Assembly (NCBI RefSeq): GCF_000337815.1
Contig: NZ_AOLN01000001.1
Coordinates: 1-64,000, forward strand
DNA from: Haloferax mucosum ATCC BAA-1512
GTDB lineage: Archaea > Halobacteriota > Halobacteria > Halobacteriales > Haloferacaceae
Length of the DNA: 64,000 bases
Direction of reading: 5' to 3'
In this document: in pieces, positions 23,293 to 30,962 of the stretch
Layout of the letters: every line of letters begins with the position of its first letter
Position numbering within the stretch: the stretch's first letter is position 1
The notes under the pieces: model-generated
Seen by the model: the letters and a program-made list of their open reading frames with translations, nothing else
The model's database searches: none
What the model was told of the DNA's origin: nothing
Position numbers and translations under genes: made by a program

Positions 23293-25652
23293 GCCACGCT
23301 CCGGTTTTGGCTCGTCCCCGTCGAACCGCTCTCTCGTCTCGCCTCCGAGTTCACCGACGCCGCCATAGTTGCATTCGACGTTGCCACAGTCGCGTTCGAC
23401 GCCACCGACACGCCCGGCAGATAGTCACCGTCTGGACCGACCCACTGGCCCTCGGTCCCACAGTCGGTTGTCAGCCGACAGACGCGTGTCTCCGGCGGCC
23501 AGATGACGCGCACTTCGCCGTCCGACCGGTCCACAGAGACGGTTTGTCGGTACGTAACGGTCTCGCCGAAGTCACCGACGTACGTGACGAGCAGGTCGAT
23601 TTCGCTCGTCCCGTTGGGAATCGGAAGCCGGTCGGGACCGGCGGCTTTCGGATGGTTCGTCACGAACACGCCACTCGGGGTTATCGCCCAGTCAACGGAC
23701 AGGTTCTCCCGCATCCGCGAATCGTAGCGGGCGTACCCCGATTCGGTCTCGACCCGGACCGAGACGGTGGTACTGCCTTTCGGTGCGCCGAGGGTCGTCG
23801 TCGCTTCGACACGCTCTCCTGCGAGCACTTCGAGACGCGTCAGCGCCGGTTCGACGGGTTCCTCGGCCCCGACCCACGACCCGCGGTAGGCGAACCGATA
23901 GGGCGTCCGATTCGTTGCGTCGAGAACGGTGAAATCCTGTTCGGGACCGTCGTCGATGGCGTAGACGACCGAGCCGTCGAAGCCGGGGTCGTTACGAAGT
24001 GTCTGGAACGGATGGGCGGACCAGTCGCCGTACGGGTCGGGGTGGAACACGAGCACCTTCGACGCGTTCGCACCGCTGACGCCCGGAACCGACGGTGTGA
24101 GCGGCGGCTCTTCGAAGCCTGCCTCGACGAGCGGGTCGTAGGTCGCTTCGAGATTTTCGGTCCGGAGGTGGTTTTCGCTGTACGGGTCGTCGATGGCGTC
24201 GAGGGTGACGCCACCGGCGACGAGCGCGGAGACGAGCACGACCGAGAAGACGACGCCGCGGGCCTCAGAGGGAGAGAACCGACGGGTCGCCACCCCGCGA
24301 ACGGCCCGCACACCGCCGACGAGTCCGGCCGCGGCGAACACGACCAGCGGAACGAGCGCGTCGAAGTGGTAAAATGGGCCGAGCAAGTCGATGAGACCGT
24401 TTCGAAGCCCGTTGTGCGTCCCCCAGAAGAAGACGTTTCCGAGGAAGACCGACCCGAAGACGCCAGCGACGACCGCGGCGAGCGCGGTGTCGGAGAGTTC
24501 TACGAATCCGGCAGTCTCGCGGTCCCCGAGTCCGTGTTGGCGCCGTCTGTCGCCGCCGCGAGCGCGCCGACCGGTTGCACGTTGCCACCGGCGATAGACT
24601 GCAACTCCGACGCCGACGATGGCGGCGACGGTTCCGAACCAGCCCATCGGTCCCCAACGCGTCACGAGCATGTCGAGCGCTTCGACCGCCGTCTCGATGC
24701 CTAACGCAGGCGTGTAGACGATGTCGTACCCGAGTATCTCGCGCCTGCCGAAGCCGATGCCGTCCGCCGGCGCAAACGCGATGTAGGGGAAGGTAAGCGG
24801 GTCGCCGGTAACGACCGCGTTGTAAGCGAGCGTCAGACCGACGAACGCGATGCCGGGGAGGGCGATGGCGACGTATCTGCGGGCGACCGCTCGGCCGGTT
24901 CCGACACGCCACGACGTTGCGAGCGCCCACAGGGAGTGGACCATGAACGGCAACGCGAACAGGACGGCGGTGTAGGGTCGCGCGAAAAACGCGAAGCCGA
25001 TGAACGCGCCCGCGACGACGGCGTAGCCAACCGAGTTGCGACGGGCGGCTCTGACGTAACAGACTCCGAAAATGAGGTTCAGCATCGTCGTCGGCGCGTA
25101 CGCGAGGAACGTCGACGACGTGATGAGAAACAACGGTGAGAGACCGAGTAACCCCGCGGCGACGATTCCCGTTCGGCGGTCGAACACGGCCGCGGTGAGC
25201 ACGTAGACGAACCACGCCGTGACCGAGGCGACGACGCCCAACACGAGGTTCGGCAGGCCGACGGCGAGTCCGAGCGCGAACAGCGCCGGCACCGCGGGCG
25301 AGTACTTCGAGTACAGTCGGACGCCACCGGGTGCGCTCGCGTGCTCTTGGACGACGAAGAACCACGGCCTGACGGCCTCCGTGAGCGCGCTGGGGTGGAG
25401 GAACAGTTTCCCCTCCAACAGCATCGCCGCCTGCATGAGGTAGACGCCCTCGTCGTCGTTGACAGTGTGGTATGGAAAGAGATCGACTGCGAGCCACGTC
25501 ACGACGAGTCCGACGAGAAGCGAGACGCCGACTGCGGCCAGTCGATGGCGCGTCCGCTGACGGTTGCTGTCGAACGAGAGACCGAGTCTCCGCAAGCGGT
25601 CGATACCGAGCGCGGCGAGGAAAGCGTTGACTCGCGTATCTCGACCGCCCAT
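23289..25652 (-). CDS. GT-C fold glycosyltransferase, GT39/ArnT-like
   Basis: A 787-aa polytopic membrane enzyme expected to transfer a sugar from a polyprenyl-phosphate donor to a protein or lipid outside the membrane. After a first helix the loop YHTVNDDEGVYLMQA carries the acidic pair (DDE) that is catalytic in GT-C/ArnT proteins. About 10-11 helices follow to residue 480. The C-terminal 300 residues are an extracytoplasmic beta-rich domain with several N-x-S/T sequons. The ATG is only 2 nt after the stop of the ABC ATPase gene (TAAGGATG), so it is co-transcribed with the iron-type importer. That association is unusual. Glycan and acceptor unknown. Confidence 0.82.
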   Translation of the reverse strand: MGGRDTRVNAFLAALGIDRLRRLGLSFDSNRQRTRHRLAAVGVSLLVGLVVTWLAVDLFPYHTVNDDEGVYLMQAAMLLEGKLFLHPSALTEAVRPWFFVVQEHASAPGGVRLYSKYSPAVPALFALGLAVGLPNLVLGVVASVTAWFVYVLTAAVFDRRTGIVAAGLLGLSPLFLITSSTFLAYAPTTMLNLIFGVCYVRAARRNSVGYAVVAGAFIGFAFFARPYTAVLFALPFMVHSLWALATSWRVGTGRAVARRYVAIALPGIAFVGLTLAYNAVVTGDPLTFPYIAFAPADGIGFGRREILGYDIVYTPALGIETAVEALDMLVTRWGPMGWFGTVAAIVGVGVAVYRRWQRATGRRARGGDRRRQHGLGDRETAGFVELSDTALAAVVAGVFGSVFLGNVFFWGTHNGLRNGLIDLLGPFYHFDALVPLVVFAAAGLVGGVRAVRGVATRRFSPSEARGVVFSVVLVSALVAGGVTLDAIDDPYSENHLRTENLEATYDPLVEAGFEEPPLTPSVPGVSGANASKVLVFHPDPYGDWSAHPFQTLRNDPGFDGSVVYAIDDGPEQDFTVLDATNRTPYRFAYRGSWVGAEEPVEPALTRLEVLAGERVEATTTLGAPKGSTTVSVRVETESGYARYDSRMRENLSVDWAITPSGVFVTNHPKAAGPDRLPIPNGTSEIDLLVTYVGDFGETVTYRQTVSVDRSDGEVRVIWPPETRVCRLTTDCGTEGQWVGPDGDYLPGVSVASNATVATSNATMAASVNSEARRESGSTGTSQNRSVA

Positions 25653-25654
25653 CC

Positions 25655-26845
25655 TTAGTCCGAGTACAGCCCGGTGTCGGGACGCTGTTCACGCGGGAAC
25701 CACGCGAGCTCGTGACCCGCGTCGAGCGTCACCTCGATGCGACCGTCGGTCGGGACGGTCTCGTCGTGGTTGTGCATACAAAGCAGGGTATCTCCGCCGT
25801 CGAGTTCGACCTCGTAGAGGATGGTCGGCCCGAGGTAGCGCTTGCCGACGACCTCGCCGTGCCCCTCGCCCTCGCAGGCGTGGGCGGACACGTCGTCCGG
25901 ACGGACGAGAATGTCGATGTCGGTCTCGTCGTACTCGGGTGCGAGACCGTGCAGTTGGTCGCGGCCGACCGCTCCGAGTTCCGTCTCGATGACGTCACCA
26001 GAAATGCGCCCCGGAAGGAATCCGGCGTAACCGAGGAACCCGGCTACGAACCGCGATTCGGGGTGTTGGAAGACTTGCTCGGGTTCGCCAACCTGTTCGA
26101 GGTCGCCGTCGTTCATCACGGCAACGCGGTCCGAAATCGACATCGCCTCCTCTTGATCGTGTGTGACGGAGACCGCCGTCACGCCCGCCTCTTTGAGGAT
26201 GCGACGGACCTCCTCGCGCATCTGCACGCGAAGGTCAACGTCGAGATTCGAGAAGGGTTCGTCGAGGAGCAAAATCGCGGGCTCCGGTGCGAGCGACCGA
26301 GCGAGGGCGACGCGTTGTTGTTGGCCGCCGGAGAGTTCGTCGGGATAGCTCTCGCCTTGGTCCTCTAAACCGACGAGGTCGAGTAGTTCCGAAACGCGCG
26401 CCTCGCGTTCGGACGCGGAGTGGTCTTTCAGCCCGAAAGCGATGTTTTCGGCCGCGGTGAGGTGCGGGAACAGCGCGAACTCTTGGAACACTACGCCGAC
26501 GCCGCGCTCTTCGGGGGCGGTGAAGATGCCGTTGCCCGAGACGACAGTTCCGTTCAGCCGAACCGTCCCCTCGTCGGGGTGGTCGAGACCGGCGATGAGT
26601 CGCAGTGTCGTCGTCTTCCCGCATCCCGAGGGACCGAGGAGCGTGAGAATCTCACCTTCGGTGACGTCGAGTGCGAGTTCGTCGATAACTGACTCGGTCC
26701 CGTAGGACTTCGAGACGCCGTCGAGTTCGAGGACGGTGTCGGAGTCGGTCTCGGAATCACTGCCGAGTCCGGCGTCGTCGGTGTCAGTGTGCGACTGCTC
26801 CTCGTTGTTCGAATTATCTGTGGTCGTGAGTGTGCTATTTGACAT
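25655..26845 (-). CDS. ABC transporter ATPase, iron(III)-type
   Basis: A 396-aa nucleotide-binding subunit of the FbpC/PotA class. A 40-residue acidic N-tail precedes Walker A GPSGCGKTT. Then come the Q-loop FQEFALFPHL, signature LSGGQQQR, Walker B ILLLDEPFSNLD and the switch His in SVTHDQEE. A C-terminal TOBE-like domain (DIDILVRPDD) follows. The ATG at 26845 overlaps the last codons of the permease by 11 nt, the tight coupling usual in such operons. A longer start at 26917 lies inside the permease gene and has no support. Confidence 0.93.
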   Translation of the reverse strand: MSNSTLTTTDNSNNEEQSHTDTDDAGLGSDSETDSDTVLELDGVSKSYGTESVIDELALDVTEGEILTLLGPSGCGKTTTLRLIAGLDHPDEGTVRLNGTVVSGNGIFTAPEERGVGVVFQEFALFPHLTAAENIAFGLKDHSASEREARVSELLDLVGLEDQGESYPDELSGGQQQRVALARSLAPEPAILLLDEPFSNLDVDLRVQMREEVRRILKEAGVTAVSVTHDQEEAMSISDRVAVMNDGDLEQVGEPEQVFQHPESRFVAGFLGYAGFLPGRISGDVIETELGAVGRDQLHGLAPEYDETDIDILVRPDDVSAHACEGEGHGEVVGKRYLGPTILYEVELDGGDTLLCMHNHDETVPTDGRIEVTLDAGHELAWFPREQRPDTGLYSD

Positions 26846-28427
26846 CGTATCCCTCTTGTCTGATGATGATGAGCATCGAGAGCCCCGAGACGAAAAGTAA
26901 GATGAGCGCGGGAACAACGGCTCTGCCGAAGTATCCCTGCCCGTAGGCAGACCAGATGTGCGTCACGAGCGTCTTGAAGCCGGACGGTCGAAGCATGAGC
27001 GTCGCCGGCAGTTCCTTCATCGTGGTCAAAAAGACGAGCGCCGCGCCACCGAACAGTCCGGGCGCGACGAGGGGGAGCGTCACGTGCCGGAATGCGCCGG
27101 TCGGCGTCTCTCCAAGAGTTCGGGCGGCCTCGGGCAGAGCGGGGTCAACTCGGAGAAACGACGCCCGAAGCGACCCGACAGCCTGCGGGAGAAACCGGAT
27201 GACGTAGGCGAACACGAGCAGGTAGACCGTCTGGTAGATGGACGTCGCATACGAACTCCCGAAGAAGACGAGCGCCAGACCGAGCACGACGCCCGGGACG
27301 GCGTAGCCGATGTACGTCGCGCGCTCGAAGAGCGAACTCAGCCGCGAAGAGTGGTGCGCCGCGAGATAGGCGACCGGAACGCCGGCGAGTGTTGCTACGA
27401 CCGCCGCCGCACCCGAGACGAACATGGAGTTGAAGGCGTATACGGGTCGGAAGTCGAGCGAGGTCCCCGTCGTGCTCACGCCTTCCGCCAGCCACGTGAG
27501 GAGAATCCCGAGCGGGACGACCAACGCGACGGTGGCGACCAATCCGGTGAACGCGACTGCGGGGTATCTCCAGCGACCGAGTTTCATCACGCTTCCCGAG
27601 CGCCCGCCGGTCGTGGTTCGTTCGTTCCCGCGAATCTGCGATTCGAGCGTGAGGATAATCAGCGTCACCCCGACGAGTTGGAGCGACAGAAGCGTCGCGG
27701 TGTCGCGGCCGAACGTCCCGAACTCGACGAAGATGACACGGGTGAACGCGTCGAACCGCATGATTGCCGGCGTCCCGAAGTCGGACAGGGCGTAGAGTGC
27801 GGCGAGAAGCGCCCCGGCGGCGACTGCCGGTCGAATCTGCGGGACCGTCACCCACTTGAAAGCCTCCCACCGAGAGTGGTTCAGCGTCCGGGCGGCGTCG
27901 ATGAGCGTGGTATCCATCGACTTCAGCGCCGCCCGCGTGGTGATAAACACGTACGGGTACGTGTACAGTGTCAGCACCAGCACGGCTCCGGGGAGTCCGT
28001 ATATCTCCGGTAGCTCCTGTACGCCGAGCGGTTCGAGAAGACGCTGAAACGCCCCGTTCGGGCCGAACGCAGACACGAACGTGAACGCGCCGATGTAGCT
28101 CGGAATGACAAGCGGGAGCGAGACCGCGACCGTCCAGAACTGCTTGAACGGGAGGTCGGTTCTGACGGTAAGATACGCCAGCGGAACGCCGAGTGCGACA
28201 CACGCGGCGGTCACGAGGACCACGAGAACGGTGCTGTTCAGAAATACGCTGACCGTCTGCGGGCGCGTGAGAAGCGCGAGCGCTTCTTCGGGCCCGACTT
28301 CGAGTGCGGATTTGACGAGCCACAACAGCGGAACGATGACGGCGGCGGCGACCGCACCACTTGCGATTGTGAGTCCGAGCGGTTGCTCGGTCTCCCCCCC
28401 ACCGCCCGTTTGCTGTTCGGTCGCCAT
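26835..28427 (-). CDS. ABC transporter permease, fused FbpB-type
   Basis: A 530-aa membrane subunit with two fused permease modules of six helices each. The EAA-loop regions are visible in both halves: AARTLNHSRWEAFKWVTVPQ in the first and AARTLGETPTGAFRHVTLP in the second. This fused architecture is typical of iron(III) and thiamine importers of the FbpB/ThiP type. It starts 12 nt after the stop of the binding-protein gene and overlaps the ATPase gene. Confidence 0.93.
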   Translation of the reverse strand: MATEQQTGGGGETEQPLGLTIASGAVAAAVIVPLLWLVKSALEVGPEEALALLTRPQTVSVFLNSTVLVVLVTAACVALGVPLAYLTVRTDLPFKQFWTVAVSLPLVIPSYIGAFTFVSAFGPNGAFQRLLEPLGVQELPEIYGLPGAVLVLTLYTYPYVFITTRAALKSMDTTLIDAARTLNHSRWEAFKWVTVPQIRPAVAAGALLAALYALSDFGTPAIMRFDAFTRVIFVEFGTFGRDTATLLSLQLVGVTLIILTLESQIRGNERTTTGGRSGSVMKLGRWRYPAVAFTGLVATVALVVPLGILLTWLAEGVSTTGTSLDFRPVYAFNSMFVSGAAAVVATLAGVPVAYLAAHHSSRLSSLFERATYIGYAVPGVVLGLALVFFGSSYATSIYQTVYLLVFAYVIRFLPQAVGSLRASFLRVDPALPEAARTLGETPTGAFRHVTLPLVAPGLFGGAALVFLTTMKELPATLMLRPSGFKTLVTHIWSAYGQGYFGRAVVPALILLFVSGLSMLIIIRQEGYDVK

Positions 28428-28439
28428 TAGTGTCTCACC

Positions 28440-29603
28440 TCAGAGCACGCCCACCTCACGCAAGAGTTCCACGGTTCCTTCCAGGTCCGACAACTGCGTC
28501 AGGTCAAGCCCTTCCGGCGGCGAGAGTTCCTCGATACTCGGGAGCGCACCGATTGGGTCCACACCCGAGACGAGCGGGTACTCGTAGGTCGTCCGCGCGA
28601 AGTAGTCCTGTGCTTCCGCCGACAGCAGGTGCCGGACGAAGTTGTTTGCGAGGTCCGTATCGTCCGTGGTGTCGAGGACGAGTGCACCCGCGACGTTGAA
28701 GATGGAACCGGCGTCGCCCGAGGTGAACGCGGTTTTGAGCGGCGCGTTCTGCCGTCCACCGAGGATGCGCTGGATGTAGTAATGGTTGGCGAAGCCAGCA
28801 CCGATTTCGCCGTCCGCGACGGCCTGCGAGACGAGAAACTCGTTTCTGAATTCGGTGACACCGAGGTCTTGCATTCCTTCCAGCCACTGTCGGGTCGCGT
28901 CTTCGCCCTCAAGCACGCGCATCGCGGTGATAAAGGCCTGGAACGACGAGTACGTTGGTGCCCAGCCGATGTTGTCGCGGAAGGCTTCTGTCTCCGGGAA
29001 GGCCATGATGTCGTCCGGAATATCCGAGTCGTCGAACTGCTCGGTGTTGAACGGAACCGTCCGAGCGCGGCCCGAAGTACCGGTCCACTGCCCGTCTGGG
29101 TCGTGGAACTCGTCGCGGACGAGGTCGAGCACTTCGCTCGACAAGTCCTGCGTTCGGCCAGCGTCCTTCAGTGCGCCGAGGGACCCCGCGTTGACCGAGA
29201 AGAAGACGTCTGCGGGGCTGTTTTCGCCTTCCGTCTGAATCTGGTTGACGAGTTCGGCCGCGGAGTTGTATCGCGGGCGGATGGTGAAGTCGTCGTAATA
29301 CTCTTCGAAAAAGGAGATGAGTTCGCCGACGAGTGCCTCGCCGCGCCCGGAGTACAGCGTGAGTTCGCCCGAGAGGTCCGGCATGTCCGCAATCGACACG
29401 CCACCGGTGATTTCCCGGTCGCCGAACGGTGACCGACCCGACCCAATCTGTCCGACTATCTCGTTGCTTCCGGAGTCAGTCGTCGTTTCGGTTTCGCCGC
29501 CGTCGCCGGTACAGCCAGCCAGCGAGCCGAGGCCAAGTGCCGCCGCCGTCGCAATGAACCGACGACGACCCTGGACGCGAAGCTCCCGGTCGTGTTCTTC
29601 CAT
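28440..29603 (-). CDS. Iron(III)-type ABC substrate-binding lipoprotein
   Basis: A 387-aa secreted, lipid-anchored binding protein. The N-terminus has a twin-arginine signal (RRRFIATAAALGLGSL) with lipobox LAGC near residue 31, followed by an acidic Thr-rich linker. The mature part (ELTLYSGRGEALVGELI, then YNSAAELVNQI and PADVFFSVNAG) matches FbpA/FutA-type iron-binding proteins. Conserved tyrosine-rich NHYYIQRI near residue 270 is the usual iron-ligand segment. It is the first gene of a five-gene run on the minus strand. An IdeR-like palindrome between TATA and start suggests iron repression. Confidence 0.92.
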   Translation of the reverse strand: MEEHDRELRVQGRRRFIATAAALGLGSLAGCTGDGGETETTTDSGSNEIVGQIGSGRSPFGDREITGGVSIADMPDLSGELTLYSGRGEALVGELISFFEEYYDDFTIRPRYNSAAELVNQIQTEGENSPADVFFSVNAGSLGALKDAGRTQDLSSEVLDLVRDEFHDPDGQWTGTSGRARTVPFNTEQFDDSDIPDDIMAFPETEAFRDNIGWAPTYSSFQAFITAMRVLEGEDATRQWLEGMQDLGVTEFRNEFLVSQAVADGEIGAGFANHYYIQRILGGRQNAPLKTAFTSGDAGSIFNVAGALVLDTTDDTDLANNFVRHLLSAEAQDYFARTTYEYPLVSGVDPIGALPSIEELSPPEGLDLTQLSDLEGTVELLREVGVL

Positions 29604-29610
29604 ATGTTAA

Positions 29611-29626
29611 TTTAGGCCACCCTAAA
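29611..29626. promoter_or_regulatory. IdeR/DtxR-like iron operator
   Basis: Perfect inverted repeat TTTAGG-CCAC-CCTAAA located 8 nt before the start codon of the binding-protein gene and overlapping the expected transcription start. The half site TTAGG/CCTAA is that of DtxR/IdeR/SirR-family metal-dependent repressors. Position downstream of the TATA box fits repression by blocking initiation. Confidence 0.75.
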
Positions 29627-29628
29627 AC

Positions 29629-29636
29629 ATTTATAG
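29629..29636 (-). promoter_or_regulatory. TATA box of the iron ABC operon
   Basis: On the minus strand CTATAAAT is centred 29 nt before the ATG at 29603, predicting a leaderless mRNA. Confidence 0.7.
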
Positions 29637-29684
29637 CTACCGGTTCGTGGACCGATTTCGTGTAAAATGAAAAGAAAGACGTGC

Positions 29685-30860
29685 TCAGTCGTCGGCGGGG
29701 ACCACGTTCTTTTTCGCCGCGAGCACGTCCAGACAGTCCAGCCAATCTTGCATGTGTTCGCCGACGTAGTTGAAGAACTCGCCGTTTTGATAGTCGGACC
29801 AGTCGCCCTCGGCGAGGCTGTCGGCCATCGCCTCGAACACTGCCGCGTACGAGTCGGCCTCTTCGTCACTGCCGCCGTCGTCGCCGACCGCATCGACAAC
29901 TTCCCAGAGGTGTTCGTTCAGTTCGAGACCGGGGACCTCGTTGTTCAGGTCGTCGAACGTCGGCCGCGGAGCCTTGTTGTGCTCACAGAGCGGATAGCCG
30001 TTGACGATGTCTTTTTCGAGCACGTCGGCGGCGCGCTTGAGGAAGACGCCCGACCAGATGTCGTCGAAGCGGCCGACCTCCCACTCGTTGTCGTCCATTG
30101 GCAACTGGTAGAACGCCGGGATGACCTCGCGTTTGAACGCGAGGTTCATCGAACAGACGGTGAGATACTGCCCCGGTTCGGCGACGAAATCGCCGTCGAA
30201 GTCGTCGAAGTCGGTTCGGGTCTGTGCCTGTCCTTCGAGGTCGCCGTCCATCAGGATGCGGACGGCGTCGAGGTCGGGGACGTTCGTCCACAGACCTTGC
30301 GAGGCGACCACGTCGCGGAGTTCGCGGGTGTCCGTCTCGACCGTCTCGTCCATCGCCGAGTACGGGTATCCACGAGGGTACAGACCGTGTTCGTCGGCGT
30401 TCTGGTAGAGGACGTTTACCCACTTTTCGTCGCTTGCGACGGACTCAACCTCGTCGGTGCGGTGGAGATTTTCCATGTGCCGCCCGAAGAAGTCCCACTC
30501 GTCGTGCGGGAGCGTGTCGTCGTCGATGAAGACGCCGTAGTCGAACTCGGGATGCGCCCACATGTACAGCAGGCCGAAACTCGTCTGAGCATGACTCGCC
30601 GCGGGAACGAGGTGTGAGTACGCTTCGATTCCCTGTTCTTCGTACCACGCCTCGCGGGCCGACCCGTCGAAAACCGCCCCGGAGACGCCCTCGTCGTCGA
30701 GCATCGCCGCCATCCCCTCGCTGTCGCAGAAGTCCTCCGTCACGAGGAGGACGAACAGCCGGTCGAGGTCGAAGCCGTGTGCGCGGGCGTTGTCGAAATA
30801 CGACCGCATGCACTCGTACTCACGGATGGTTGGGACGACGACACAGATGTCCGGTTTCAT
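29685..30860 (-). CDS. Alpha-1,4-glucan-protein synthase-like (RGP family)
   Basis: A 391-aa cytosolic glycosyltransferase-A-like protein related to plant reversibly glycosylated polypeptides (UDP-arabinopyranose mutases). The N-terminus ICVVVPTIREYECM, the acidic DYGVFIDDDTLPHDEW with a DXD-type metal site near residue 125, and CSMNLAFKREVIPAFYQLP are family hallmarks. GRFDDIWSGVFLK follows. In haloarchaea it may act on nucleotide sugars or prime a glycan; activity is not established. A degenerate copy of the iron palindrome lies directly before its start. Confidence 0.82.
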   Translation of the reverse strand: MKPDICVVVPTIREYECMRSYFDNARAHGFDLDRLFVLLVTEDFCDSEGMAAMLDDEGVSGAVFDGSAREAWYEEQGIEAYSHLVPAASHAQTSFGLLYMWAHPEFDYGVFIDDDTLPHDEWDFFGRHMENLHRTDEVESVASDEKWVNVLYQNADEHGLYPRGYPYSAMDETVETDTRELRDVVASQGLWTNVPDLDAVRILMDGDLEGQAQTRTDFDDFDGDFVAEPGQYLTVCSMNLAFKREVIPAFYQLPMDDNEWEVGRFDDIWSGVFLKRAADVLEKDIVNGYPLCEHNKAPRPTFDDLNNEVPGLELNEHLWEVVDAVGDDGGSDEEADSYAAVFEAMADSLAEGDWSDYQNGEFFNYVGEHMQDWLDCLDVLAAKKNVVPADD

Positions 30861-30872
30861 TGTGTGTATGGA

Positions 30873-30888
30873 TTTAGGCGGGCCAAAA
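30873..30888. promoter_or_regulatory. Degenerate iron-box-like palindrome
   Basis: TTTAGG-CGGG-CCAAAA, the same geometry as 29611-29626 with one change in the right arm. It starts 12 nt before ATG 30860 and lies downstream of an AT-rich element. Confidence 0.35.
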
Positions 30889-30962
30889 ATACCTGTTGAT
30901 ACGCGCTCGAACCCTTCAGACGCCCGAAACGTTTTGTGAACCGGACGACCGATTCGGTGTGG

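Noticed and set aside
28629-29432. Plus-strand 267-codon frame over the binding-protein gene
   Set aside because: Antisense to a complete lipoprotein gene with a signal and operon context.
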